64,000 bases of DNA, taken from NCBI GenBank assembly GCA_014529385.2, contig CM043966.1, positions 94,987,587-95,051,586 of the forward strand, read 5' to 3'. The notes beneath the pieces are model-generated. The model saw nothing but the letters and a program-made list of their open reading frames with translations. It did no database searches and was not told where the DNA came from. Made by a program: the position numbers and the translations under genes. Below are positions 53,737-64,000 of this stretch, piece by piece; position 1 is the stretch's first letter, and each line of letters opens with the position of its first letter. This DNA comes from Adiantum capillus-veneris. Lineage: Eukaryota; Streptophyta; Polypodiopsida; Polypodiales; Pteridaceae.

Positions 53737-54609
53737 CTATAGGATCCGATATCGAGTTGCCTTCTGAATTAGCCATTCCATTTGGCCATTGGTGAGATTT
53801 CTGGGATATTCATGAATCTGTAACAGGTCCGGGTGATAGCTTGTTCCTTGGAATAGTGTCGGTTGATTAAAGGGGAAGCCCATGGCTTCTAGAACTTTGT
53901 GCCAGTGTCCTCCTGGATCCCAAGTGAAAAATAGGATCATTGTCTGCAGTGTCAGAACAATAAAATTTGCATGCCAAATTGGACCAAATTTGTAACCACC
54001 AGTAGCAAGAGGGGAAATGAGCATCTTGGCTCCTGCAAAGACAGAACTGAAAATTATGATTCCCAAGAGTGTACCAAGAATCCACCATATATGGCCTCCT
54101 TGTTGGTGTGGTGAGCTCAAGTTGTTTTCAGAGTCCTGCTTACTGCCATTAGAAAAAACTGCAAGCATATCATGCTTCTTTTGGGTGTGCTCAAACATGT
54201 CAGCTTCCTTTACTGATGCTAATAGCAAGCCACCTACCTTGCGACTTAAATACAAGCGTAATCCACTTACCTTTCTCCAAAGAGAGGATGCACTATTTGT
54301 AAAAAATTGTACCAAATTGCGAATGAGGTCTTCATTCTTGCATTCTATCAGGCTTTTGTCTATCCATGGCTCCTTTGCTCTTATCTCCATGTTGATCTTC
54401 TCTCTATATGTTATAGCGGCTAGCCATAGCCATAGGTCTAATGCATCCCATGCAAACACAATGCTGTGTTGTGGAGGAGTTTGGAACATCCTTAAAAGGT
54501 TGGAAACATATTGATCATCACACTTACTCTGAACACCCTCACATAAACTGGAGGCATTACCCATCTCCAAGTTTATAACACCCTTCAGTAGACTAGAGGC
54601 ATTACCCAA
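53737..54609 (-). CDS. Element 5 membrane-protein-like ORF with integrase-like tail
   Basis: A 290-codon frame. The first about 50 residues duplicate the end of the gag-linked ORF upstream, because of a 148-bp tandem duplication. Hydrophobic stretches lie at about residues 173-193 (IWWILGTLLGIIIFSSVFAG) and 213-229 (HANFIVLTLQTMILFF), with a shorter one at 51-67. The last 30 residues (NLTNGQMEWLIQKATRYRIL) match the region just before the integrase zinc finger in element 4 (NLTKGKKQWLTRKATRYRL). So the ORF appears to be a fusion of a membrane protein of unknown origin with a pol remnant. Function is unknown; an envelope-like role is only one possibility. Confidence 0.6.
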   Translation of the reverse strand: MGNASSLLKGVINLEMGNASSLCEGVQSKCDDQYVSNLLRMFQTPPQHSIVFAWDALDLWLWLAAITYREKINMEIRAKEPWIDKSLIECKNEDLIRNLVQFFTNSASSLWRKVSGLRLYLSRKVGGLLLASVKEADMFEHTQKKHDMLAVFSNGSKQDSENNLSSPHQQGGHIWWILGTLLGIIIFSSVFAGAKMLISPLATGGYKFGPIWHANFIVLTLQTMILFFTWDPGGHWHKVLEAMGFPFNQPTLFQGTSYHPDLLQIHEYPRNLTNGQMEWLIQKATRYRIL

Positions 54610-54756
54610 TGCTGTGTTGTGGAGGAGTTTGGAACATCCTTAAAAGGTTGGAAACATATTGATCATCACACTTACTCTGAACACCCTCACATAAACTGGA
54701 GGCATTACCCATCTCCAAGTTTATAACACCCTTCATTAGACTAGAGGCATTACCCA
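54461..54756. repeat. 148-bp tandem duplication
   Basis: Two nearly identical 148-bp units start at ATGCTGTGTTGTGGAGGAGT (54461 and 54609). Since 148 is not a multiple of three, the duplication shifts the frame and splits one long ORF into the 54602-55861 and 53737-54609 frames. Each unit contains a shorter internal repeat encoding a NLEMGNASSL-like module. Confidence 0.9.
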
Positions 54757-55861
54757 TCTCTAAGTCTATAACACTACACAATAAAGTCTTGCTCGGTTGC
54801 CAAGCCTCTGGAGAAATATCCAACTCCAAACCTTCAGTCATACTTACCTCTTCGTTATGGTCCTCTAGTGAAACTGCCTTGATGCAAGATTCCTTTAGCT
54901 TGCTACACTGTCCTGGGTCCATGCTGGTGCACAGGCTTCCGTTTTCAAAGCCCTCCCCTTTGCTTGATATGTTGTCCATCTTCTGCAAAGCCTTGCTAAC
55001 AGGCTGGCTTTCCTCTTCTCTTGTATTTTTCATGACCTTTGCATTCCTCTTACTCTGACGAGGCCTAATCAACACTTTACACATTCTTACCCTTAACGCC
55101 CAATGTTGTCGATTCATCGCTTTGGTGCCTATTTCATTCAAGGTTAAAGATGTACTCACATTTGTAACACAATTTTCTTGACTTACCTCCCCCACCTGGG
55201 TAGCATCTTTTGATTCTTTAACCTCTTGTTCCACTGCATGAGTTCTTTGAATAGTCTTCTTACTTGATCCTTCTTCTGTTACACTCATCTTGACCTCTTC
55301 TGCAAGACCAATGATACTTGGTGTGCGGGTACCAATTGGTGGTGGGCGTAGGATGATTGTAAGTGGTGATTGTGGCGGTCGTAGAATTTGTGTTGGTGGG
55401 GCTGGTGCTCGGGGTGGGGGTGTTCTTTCTCTAGGGGGTGACAATTGGTTCCTCCTACCTCCTCTATTATAGTTTTGTCGTGGTTTGGGACAGTAGTACA
55501 TACCGTGACCGTCTTCTCCGCAGTTGTAACAATGATACTCCCTGTTTTGTCGTCGTGCTCTTCCAGGGTCTTGATCTCTTTCTTGACTCCTCCCTTGTTG
55601 TATTAAGTGGACAGACAAATTCTGCAGTTGGTCAGTAATATGGGCCAACATATCTTGTTGGTCATCTCTTACCCCAAGAGCCGGTGGTGGTGGTGGAATG
55701 GTGGTTGTCGTAGTTGCTGGTCGACACGATGTTCCTGATTCTGTTGACTCGGTTTCTTTGGCTTTCATTCGCAGCTTCTTGTCTTTAAGGCGAGCAATCT
55801 CAACGGCTAACTCGTACGTAGCCGGGAATCTACCTTTCACCTTCTCCTGAGAAACGACCAT
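54602..55861 (-). CDS. Element 5 gag C-terminal half with zinc knuckle
   Basis: A 419-codon frame. After a basic/acidic gag segment (GRFPATYELAVEIARLKDKK) come a polyproline run, a glutamine-rich helix, then a CCHC knuckle (CYNCGEDGHGMYYC, near 55500) that would bind element RNA. A proline-rich linker and about 200 residues of Ser/Glu-rich sequence follow, ending in two copies of an LEMGNASSL module. No protease motif is seen. A stop and shift near 55840 separate it from the gag core. Confidence 0.8.
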   Translation of the reverse strand: MVVSQEKVKGRFPATYELAVEIARLKDKKLRMKAKETESTESGTSCRPATTTTTIPPPPPALGVRDDQQDMLAHITDQLQNLSVHLIQQGRSQERDQDPGRARRQNREYHCYNCGEDGHGMYYCPKPRQNYNRGGRRNQLSPPRERTPPPRAPAPPTQILRPPQSPLTIILRPPPIGTRTPSIIGLAEEVKMSVTEEGSSKKTIQRTHAVEQEVKESKDATQVGEVSQENCVTNVSTSLTLNEIGTKAMNRQHWALRVRMCKVLIRPRQSKRNAKVMKNTREEESQPVSKALQKMDNISSKGEGFENGSLCTSMDPGQCSKLKESCIKAVSLEDHNEEVSMTEGLELDISPEAWQPSKTLLCSVIDLEMGNASSLMKGVINLEMGNASSLCEGVQSKCDDQYVSNLLRMFQTPPQHSIG

Positions 55862-56307
55862 AAGCCATGCGTGAACCGATCTTTTTTTAGGAAATCGGGT
55901 GCAGCTTCCCCCCTTTCCAGTGACTCAACCCACCGTTCCCACAAATCCACAAATTTGGACTCATAGGTGGCATATTCTAAAAGACCCTCCTGCTTTAAGT
56001 CTCTCAACTTGTCCCACAACTTTTCTGAAGTGGTACCTCCCCCAAAGCGCCTCTTAAAAACGGTTTTTAAGGGTTCTCAGTCATCCTTGGTTGCTTGTGG
56101 AAGTGCATTGTACCATGATCTAGCTTCTAGCTTCATGAGATGCTTAAAGATTCTAACCCGGGATTCATCCGTATCTTTGTTGCTCACTACACATGCTACT
56201 TCAAAGTCATCTAGGAAGTCTGTTACCAAATCCTCCCCCTTCTTTCCTTTAAATGTTGGAAATGCTACACTTGCCATGATTACTGAGAGAGAGCTAGAAA
56301 GACACAC
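55837..56307 (-). pseudogene. Element 5 gag core
   Basis: A minus-strand frame from 56307 with MASVAFPTFKGKKGEDLVTD and LEARSWYNALP, the gag core. It is broken by one TGA at 56077-56079 (after ATKDD), then continues in the same frame with FKRRFGGGTTSEKLWDKLRD to a stop at 55837. It overlaps the next gag frame by 25 bases. Confidence 0.8.
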
Positions 56308-56361
56308 TGCTTAACTTGCAAAAGTTTTTTTTCTTCTTTACAAGGAGGCGTGTATACCCTC

Positions 56362-57063
56362 TTATACTAGGACATAGATTAAAACTTCAAACGGTACCTT
56401 GCCTTGTACCAAAGGTAAGACAAATGGTTGATCTGATGCCAGAACCTCCAAAAACCGCTCCCCACCCGGCATGGTGTCAATGACGTGCTGGTAGTGAGCC
56501 TTTAAATCCAGTATTACCTTGATTGAGCGTACATGTGTTGGTATGTGTGATCTGTCTTGAGGTAGGTTGTACTGATTCATGTGAAGCTTAGAGGTGCTTA
56601 GTCACTGTCCAAGCTTGTGGGAGAGGGTGGTGTTCTTTCCTGAAATAAACTCAATAGATCCCTAGTTTCTCTAGTGAGAGTGTGAGCCAATGATTCCGTT
56701 ATCTGTGCTGCAGCATCACTTGCGACTTGAAAACTGACTGTGATAATAACCTCGGTGACTTGAGTTACCCGATTCTCAAAGTAGAATAGTGTTGATTCTC
56801 TATTGTGTAGAGCTCCTTCCATTTTGTTGTTGTGGGTTGGTTGTAGGTTGCGGACATGGTTTCGACCTTGTCCTTCTTCTTCTTGGCACTTGGCCTATGT
56901 ATATCCACTGGGTTTGGCATGTTGGTTGACTCTCCCACTGCAAATCGATTACCGTTATGCCTGGCACTCGAGCTTCGATGGAGGTGCAGAGTTCGTCTAG
57001 TTGTGCTTGGAGCTCTTCTTCTTTTGTCGTCCAATTAGCAAATCCTGCTAGCCATTCATCCAT
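56362..57063 (-). pseudogene. Element 5 gag N-terminal region, several frames
   Basis: The first ATG after the primer site is at 57063 (MDEWLAGFANWTTKEEELQA). Overlapping frames 57034-56765, 56822-56598 and 56580-56362 continue with helix-like and mixed sequence (MNQYNLPQDRSHIPTHVRSI). At least two frameshifts would be needed to join them to the gag core. I assign it to gag only from position. Confidence 0.5.
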
Positions 57064-57120
57064 TCACAATAGTTTAGGGGTTTCAGTCTTGTAAACTGAA
57101 GGGTTTCATGAAAAGATCCT

Positions 57121-57134
57121 CAGTGGGGGCACCA
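57121..57134 (-). other. Element 5 primer binding site (TGGTGCCCCCACTG)
   Basis: On the minus strand TGGTGCCCCCACTG begins 2 bases after the LTR. Twelve of 14 leading bases are shared with the site of element 3, including the downstream GAG(A/G)ATC. Confidence 0.75.
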
Positions 57135-57136
57135 AA

Positions 57137-57346
57137 TGACGGGAGCAAAGCGAACCCCGAACCCCGACGGCCTCTAAAACACCGGGGACCGAATGGAGCG
57201 TCTCGAGCCTGTCATGGTAAAGCAAACAGGGGGCACCACCTAGCTTCAACGGCTAGGACGCAAACAACACACCACCATAACAAAGTTTTCATCCAAGAGA
57301 GATGGATGCTTGGGAGTAATGATGAAAAGGAAAGGGAATGAGATCA

Positions 57347-57387
<41 letters not shown>

Positions 57388-58706
57388 GGGAGGGGGTATA
57401 GCGGCTTAGTACTTAGGCATCACAAAAGGATGGCGAATCCGCACACCCTTCACACATACACAAGCTCACTCCAAAACACAAGACTAGGTGGCGATTCCGC
57501 ACACCTCACATGGGCAAAACATTGCAAGAAAACATACTCACAAAACGTCAAGCTTTATTTAGAGAATAAGGCGATGAAATGGGGAGCATAGGGTAGGGGA
57601 ATGAGAAGGGAGAGCGTGGTAGAGCACATGGCGGATAGGTGGGAGTTGATGGCGAAGATTCGCACGAGGGTTATGGCCATCATCCTTCATTTAGTTTCCC
57701 TTCATCTTCCATAGCCCAAGGGTGTAGAGGTCATGCTCAAGATGAGCATGGTGATTGCGGTGATGGTGATGGTGTGGGTGTGTGTGTGTGCACTAGGCAC
57801 ACACAATGCATAGTGTACTCTTTGGTGATGTTGTGTGTGTGTTTAGTGTGATGGTGACCCCTCTTTATATAGGGGAGAAGGGGGGATAAATTCTAGAATT
57901 TAGAAATGAAGAAATCATTATCTACATGGGCCATGTGACTGTGGGCCCCACTTGTCTGGCTATGTGTATATGTGCCAAAACAGCAGTCTCATGAGAGAGA
58001 GACTAAGAGAGAGAGAGATGGGTTGATGAAAAAAAGTGAGAGGTGACATGGAGAATAAAGTAATTACAAGAGGGGAGAGAGGGGAGTGTGTTCAGAGGTG
58101 AATCTATGTGCAGATGTGTGTGAACACAAGAAAAATCAGGTAACCACCGGGTGGGGATGGCTCTATGGACACCTTTTTCAGTGAAACTGAGTGTGTGTGA
58201 GTGTGGGGGAGGTTATTTAGCTACAAGACAAGAGACATGGCGCCCTTTAGAGAGAGAGGGGGGTATTTGGGTCATGGGATATGATAGGAGAGAGAAAGGG
58301 GGGTGGGGTATACTATTTTGGAAGATAGCATAAGTTGCATGTGAGTTAGGGTGCATTATTGGTGAGTTAGAATGCATTATTGGTGAGAGGTGGGGTAGCT
58401 TGAGGGGAGAGATAAAGGAGAAAGGACAAGGGGAAGAGAGAGGGGGTTGACCTTTTGAGTGGAGGAGAGGAAAAGGGACACACGGCGGGGCAACAGTGAA
58501 GAAAAAAGGAGGCAAGGTGGGGATGGGCTGCCCCGCAGGCATGAGGTGGCCTATTTTACCTTTCTCATATATTTACATAATCATACTTTATTTTTTTTCT
58601 TACTTTTCCAATTCCTTTTATCACTCCCTCCCTAAGAGGAGGTTTCCATGGGGTGGGGACGAGAGAAGAGGGGTATAGGAGCTTGGCTTGTGAAAAGCCC
58701 CCATCA
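57137..58706 (-). repeat. Element 5 5' LTR
   Basis: The 1570-bp partner of 52141-53671, with the TATA-like CTATATAAAG at plus 57863-57872. TG/CA ends are clear. A GA tract at 57349-57384 is longer than in the other LTR. Confidence 0.9.

Positions 58707-60380
<1,674 letters not shown>

Positions 60381-60421
<41 letters not shown>
60381..60421. repeat. (GA)n tract at the LINE C 3' side
   Basis: A 41-bp GA tract after a short (TG)n stub, directly abutting LINE copy C. Confidence 0.95.
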
Positions 60422-60423
<2 letters not shown>

Positions 60424-60499
60424 TTCATTATCATCCTAGGAGGTCAAATATGACCTTTGGGACCAAAGTTACATGTGATGTAGTATGTGTATGGCTAAT

Positions 60500-63400
60500 G
60501 AGGGACTCTTGCTGCTCCAAAATTGTGGTGATGAAAGTCACAATGGAGAGACCACACTCTGGCTGGGAGAGGAAAGTGTGTAGGTCTAAGTCATGGCTGA
60601 AAATGTGAGAGAAGAAAGTTCGGATGTGACCAAAAGGTAAGCACTCTAGTAGTGTCTGGTACTCAGACTCTTGAAGTTACAGTGAGCATAATGTGCACAA
60701 TCGGCTTGACTCTTCTCCATTGCCCCAACACCCTATCTCGCATTGAAGAAAATGGGAGCTAAGCCAAATGGTTGCGATAGTGCATATCACCGACAAGGGA
60801 TAGGCTCAAGCATGTAAGTGTGAGTACTGTTTCCTCTTTCAGCAAAGAACATGGTTTTATAGTATATCGGTGGTGTAATGTATGAAGCGTGACCCATCAG
60901 ATTTCACCCAAGCCATAATACATTGGCGTTGTAAAAAACCTTCATTCACTTGGGAGTCAATTGAAGCATCATGTAGCAAGTGTAATGCATTTCATCTCCA
61001 AAACCACTTCTTTATGTCTTGCATCCATCCCGTGCTCAAGATCTTGCTTTTATGCATCTTTTGAACATTTTTTCTTGCTTCCCATGAAATTGTAGGAAGT
61101 CGGTGTGAGGGGTTTTGACACATCTTTATCATGTACTCCGCAACCCTTGCCATGCCCATAACCTCAATTGGAAGGGATCCTAACTCAAGAAGTAGGAGCA
61201 TTTATGGTGTTTGTGTCTTAACTTGGAGAAAGTGTGTAAGAAAACGCTTTTGGACATTCTCAAACTCTTTCCAAGTAGACGTTGAGATGCTCCCGCCCCA
61301 CACTTCAACACCATAAAGAAGAACCGGTGTCACCAATGCATCAAAAAGATACTTCTTGAGAACCCAACACTTGATGTTTTTCCGCATTACACATGTTCTC
61401 AATTGCGTAATATACTCTCTTTCCCGCTTCCAAACGACGCATAGCACATTCATGCCACTTGTGATTGAACGGAATCTTAAGGCCAACGTACTTAAAGCTC
61501 TCAACAACTTCAAGTGTCTCATTGTTGTACACAATGCATGGCTTCTCCTTATGGTTGGTATTCACAAGCATAAAATTTGTTTTGGATTCATTCACAATCA
61601 TCCCACTATGCAAGCAAAAGTTCTCAAGGACAACCATAAGCTTTTGTGCATCTTCTAAAGTGTGTGCTAGAAGCACTGCATCATCCGCATACAACAAAAG
61701 CATGATTATCGCATTGCAAATAGTGACCTCTTCAATGCCTTCTTCTTGCATAAATTCAAGTACCATTTGCTCCAATTGATCGATGCATAGACCAAACAGA
61801 GTTGCTGACAACGGACATCCTTGTTTAACCCCAATAGTGCTTACAAAAATTTCTGAAATTTCTCTTCCCATGACAAATCACCTTCTCATAGATTCCATAA
61901 ACCGCAAGCATAAACTCACTCAGCACTTCAGTTCTTCTATCCTTCTCCACAAATTGTTACGTAGAATCATATCAAAGTCTTTCTTAAAGTCCACAAAACA
62001 ACAATACAATCGCTTTCCTTTCAACCAACTTTCCTCCATGAAAACACGAAGAGTGACAAGATGATCAATGGTGCTATGGCATCGACAAAAACCTACTTGT
62101 CCTTTTGCACCCTTGTCATTTTCTTCAACCCAATCAAGCAATTTCATCTCCATTATGTACCCAAACAACTTTTTCATAAGAGACCCAATCATTATAGTCC
62201 GGTAGTTGTTTACATTCTTTACATCCCCTCCTTCATGCAAAGGCTTAACCCAATTAGTACTCCAATCATAAGGCATACCATGTTGAAGTGCAAGGTTGAA
62301 CATATCACACATACACTCATGGGTAAAATCTCCCATCCATTTGATCATCTCTGGCTTGATACCTTGAAGATCTCCCACTTTGCAAGTGGCCAACTTTTCA
62401 AGCCCACCGCACATATCCTCAATAGTAGAAAAACAAGGTATACATGGGAGTGAACCATAAAATGACATTTTTTCCGCATTTTCTTGCGCATATAATTACC
62501 TACAATGTGTGTACATATCCACAAGACTCAAGTTACCAAAATTCTCAACCCACTTGCCCCTCAAGTTTCTCCAAAATCTTCCACATGCATGTGCCTTTTC
62601 TTGGACTTCAAAAAGTTGTTGCTTTACTTCCCATCTTCTTCTCTTCTTTTGAATCAATGCTTTGTATGTATGCAAATGACTTTGATAGTTGTCTTTGTCC
62701 ATAGTTGCATCAAGCTTTATCAAGGACTTTCGAGCATTTTGACATTCTTTATCAAACCACCTTTTGTGTGATCTATCTTTGTTGCTACCATGGAGATGCT
62801 TTATGGAAAAGCATTCTTCGGCACAAGAACAAATAACTTTCTTGAAAGCTTCCCATTTAGTTTCCAATGGTACGTCATATTGAAGTTTTGTCGTTTCTCC
62901 ACATGAAAGTTCAATACATAAGGTCCGATAGTCTGATTCCGGAGTCCATTGGTCAAATATAAAACTCTTTATGTGATACATGATAGCTTTGGAGAGTAGC
63001 ATATAGTCAATCACATCATCCCCGTTTTGCTTCCTACATGTAAATCCATTGGTTCCACTTCACAAAGATACACCATTGGCAATGAGAATACCCGTGCTAT
63101 TACACATGTGAAATATTAACTTTCCATAGTGAACCAGCTCTTTTTCATCCATTGAAGTACGATCATACAAGTGAACTTCCTCCAACTCCCTTGAAATGTA
63201 TGGCATATCAAATTGTTGAGTATCATGTTGCAATGTTTTTGTGCGATCATTCATATCCCCAAATACAATAATATCACCTTCTCCTTTGAAATAAGGAATG
63301 TCCTCTCAAAAAATGGCTAATCTCTATCCATGCAAGCATAAAAGGGGGAATCGTGATGAGGAATGTAGCAACCGGATACAAAAATGGGTGCTCTTTTTGA

Positions 63401-63720
63401 TGTCATAATTTTCAGCCATATATAACGTTTGAACTTGTCATCTTTCACAATTGATACAAAATCTTTCAATCCTTTCTTAACCATACACGCTTCCCTCCTT
63501 GCCCTCTTTGTTACTTGAGATTCTTTGACCACATCGGTGAAAGTTCATTGTAATCCTCCAAGACGTTAATCTTTTGTGTATCATGCTCCCAAGTTTCAAC
63601 AAGAAGTACAACATTGGCTTTGCTTGTTAGTTCATCAATGCCAACCCCCGCATTCCATGGGTATCCATTACAATTTCAAAAACATATTCTCAATTGTAAC
63701 TCGATCTCCTAGGTCACGCA
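60500..63720 (-). pseudogene. LINE C ORF2: endonuclease and reverse transcriptase, broken
   Basis: Endonuclease pieces lie at 63532-63060 (VSGCYIPHHDSPFYA, DRTKTLQHDTQQFD) and 63014-62496. RT pieces are 62468-61920 (NWVKPLHEGGDVKNVNNYRT, VGFCRCHSTIDHLVTLRVF) and 61871-61341 (GVKQGCPLSATLFGL, LLLYADDAVLLAHT). C-terminal sequence is in 61201-60992 and below. At least four frameshifts or stops separate these pieces. Domain order equals that of copy B. Confidence 0.9.
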
Positions 63721-63723
63721 TCC

Positions 63724-64000
63724 CTATTTGCTCAAGGGACTTGCCTCCTCCTTGGGCACATTTGCTTGGTGAGAGATCTCCTTGTTTTTCTTATTCTTTT
63801 CGTCGCATGCCTTGCGACGCATATTTTGTTGCTTAATAGTGCGATCTTCACATACAAAAAATTTTATATCCCTCAAATAGATCCAACTATTATCAAGGAT
63901 AATGTTTCGTTTGGTCTCATCCGGCATGGTGCATACAATTGGCCGTTCTCCCGGGCGAGGAGCTCCTTGCTTACCCACTCTATGCGCTCCATAGACCATA
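63724..64000 (-). pseudogene. LINE C ORF1, C-terminal part
   Basis: An open frame to the window edge with YGAHRVGKQGAPRPGERPIV and LDNSWIYLRDIKFFVCEDRT, closely matching ORF1 of copy A (GAHRVGKQGIPRSGERPVV). The stop at 63724 is 8-10 bases before the ORF2 start region. The rest lies beyond the window. Confidence 0.85.

Larger units (their letters stand above)
52141..58706 (-). mobile_element. Element 5: gag-only LTR retrotransposon with a membrane-protein-like ORF
   Basis: Two nearly identical LTRs (52141-53671 and 57137-58706) flank 3.46 kb of internal DNA with primer site, gag, a zinc knuckle and a hydrophobic ORF, but no protease, RT, RNase H or integrase core. The high LTR similarity implies recent movement, so replication enzymes must come from another element. 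The structure fits the TR-GAG/LARD class of non-autonomous elements. It shares its primer site with element 3. No target duplication is obvious (CCCGT versus CCGCA). Confidence 0.85.
60422..64000 (-). mobile_element. LINE copy C, continues past the window end
   Basis: A third member of the LINE family on the minus strand, with the shared 3' stem-loop (GGTCAAATATGACC at 60441-60454), ORF2 with several frame breaks, and the end of ORF1 at 63724-64000. It is more diverged from A and B than they are from each other, so the family has been active over a long time. Confidence 0.9.

Overview
This window looks like repeat-dominated intergenic DNA from a land plant with a large genome. Reasons: Ty3/gypsy elements of chromovirus and Tat-like type, a CACTA (En/Spm) element whose genes carry GT-AG introns, an initiator-Met-type primer site, non-LTR retrotransposons and very dense (GA/TC)n microsatellites. 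The clade cannot be fixed from sequence alone; the LINE type and the GA abundance would fit a fern, lycophyte or gymnosperm at least as well as a flowering plant (a guess). I see no convincing host gene, tRNA or rRNA gene. Nearly every coding trace is a transposon gene, and most are broken.

Layout. 0-2.5 kb: gag-like relics and a three-copy tRNA-derived SINE-like repeat. 2.5-7.8 kb: a plus-strand CACTA element (TNP2 transposase relic, then a Ptta/Transposase_24-type gene, subterminal repeats and one terminal inverted repeat ending at 7771). 7.9-14.7 kb: minus-strand chromovirus (element 1). 14.7-18.3 kb: plus-strand gypsy relic (element 6) carrying a short inverted-repeat transposon. 19.7-27.7 kb: minus-strand Tat-like gypsy (element 3). 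27.7-29.8 kb: GA-rich spacer with one unknown ORF. 29.8-33.3 kb: LINE copy B. 33.6-37.2 kb: minus-strand Tat-like gypsy relic (element 4) interrupted by two inverted-repeat transposons. 37.2-48.9 kb: minus-strand chromovirus (element 2), whose 5' LTR is split by LINE copy A. 48.9-52.1 kb: spacer without recognisable genes. 52.1-58.7 kb: gag-only LTR element with a membrane-protein-like ORF and no visible pol (element 5). 58.7-60.4 kb: GA-rich spacer. 60.4-64.0 kb: LINE copy C, running off the window.

Three observations stand out. (1) One LINE family sits in (GA)n tracts in all three copies. For copy A the sister LTR of the same element preserves the unoccupied site, a plain (GA)n tract, which suggests microsatellite-targeted retrotransposition with a (TC)n tail and a conserved 3' stem-loop. 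(2) Three short non-autonomous transposons (247, 246 and 745 bp) share a terminal inverted repeat close to CCCGGGGGRTTCAC and have 8-bp target duplications; removing the largest restores the reading frame of its host element. (3) Element 5 is a two-LTR element with gag, a zinc knuckle and a transmembrane ORF but no polymerase genes, so it must depend on a partner for mobility.
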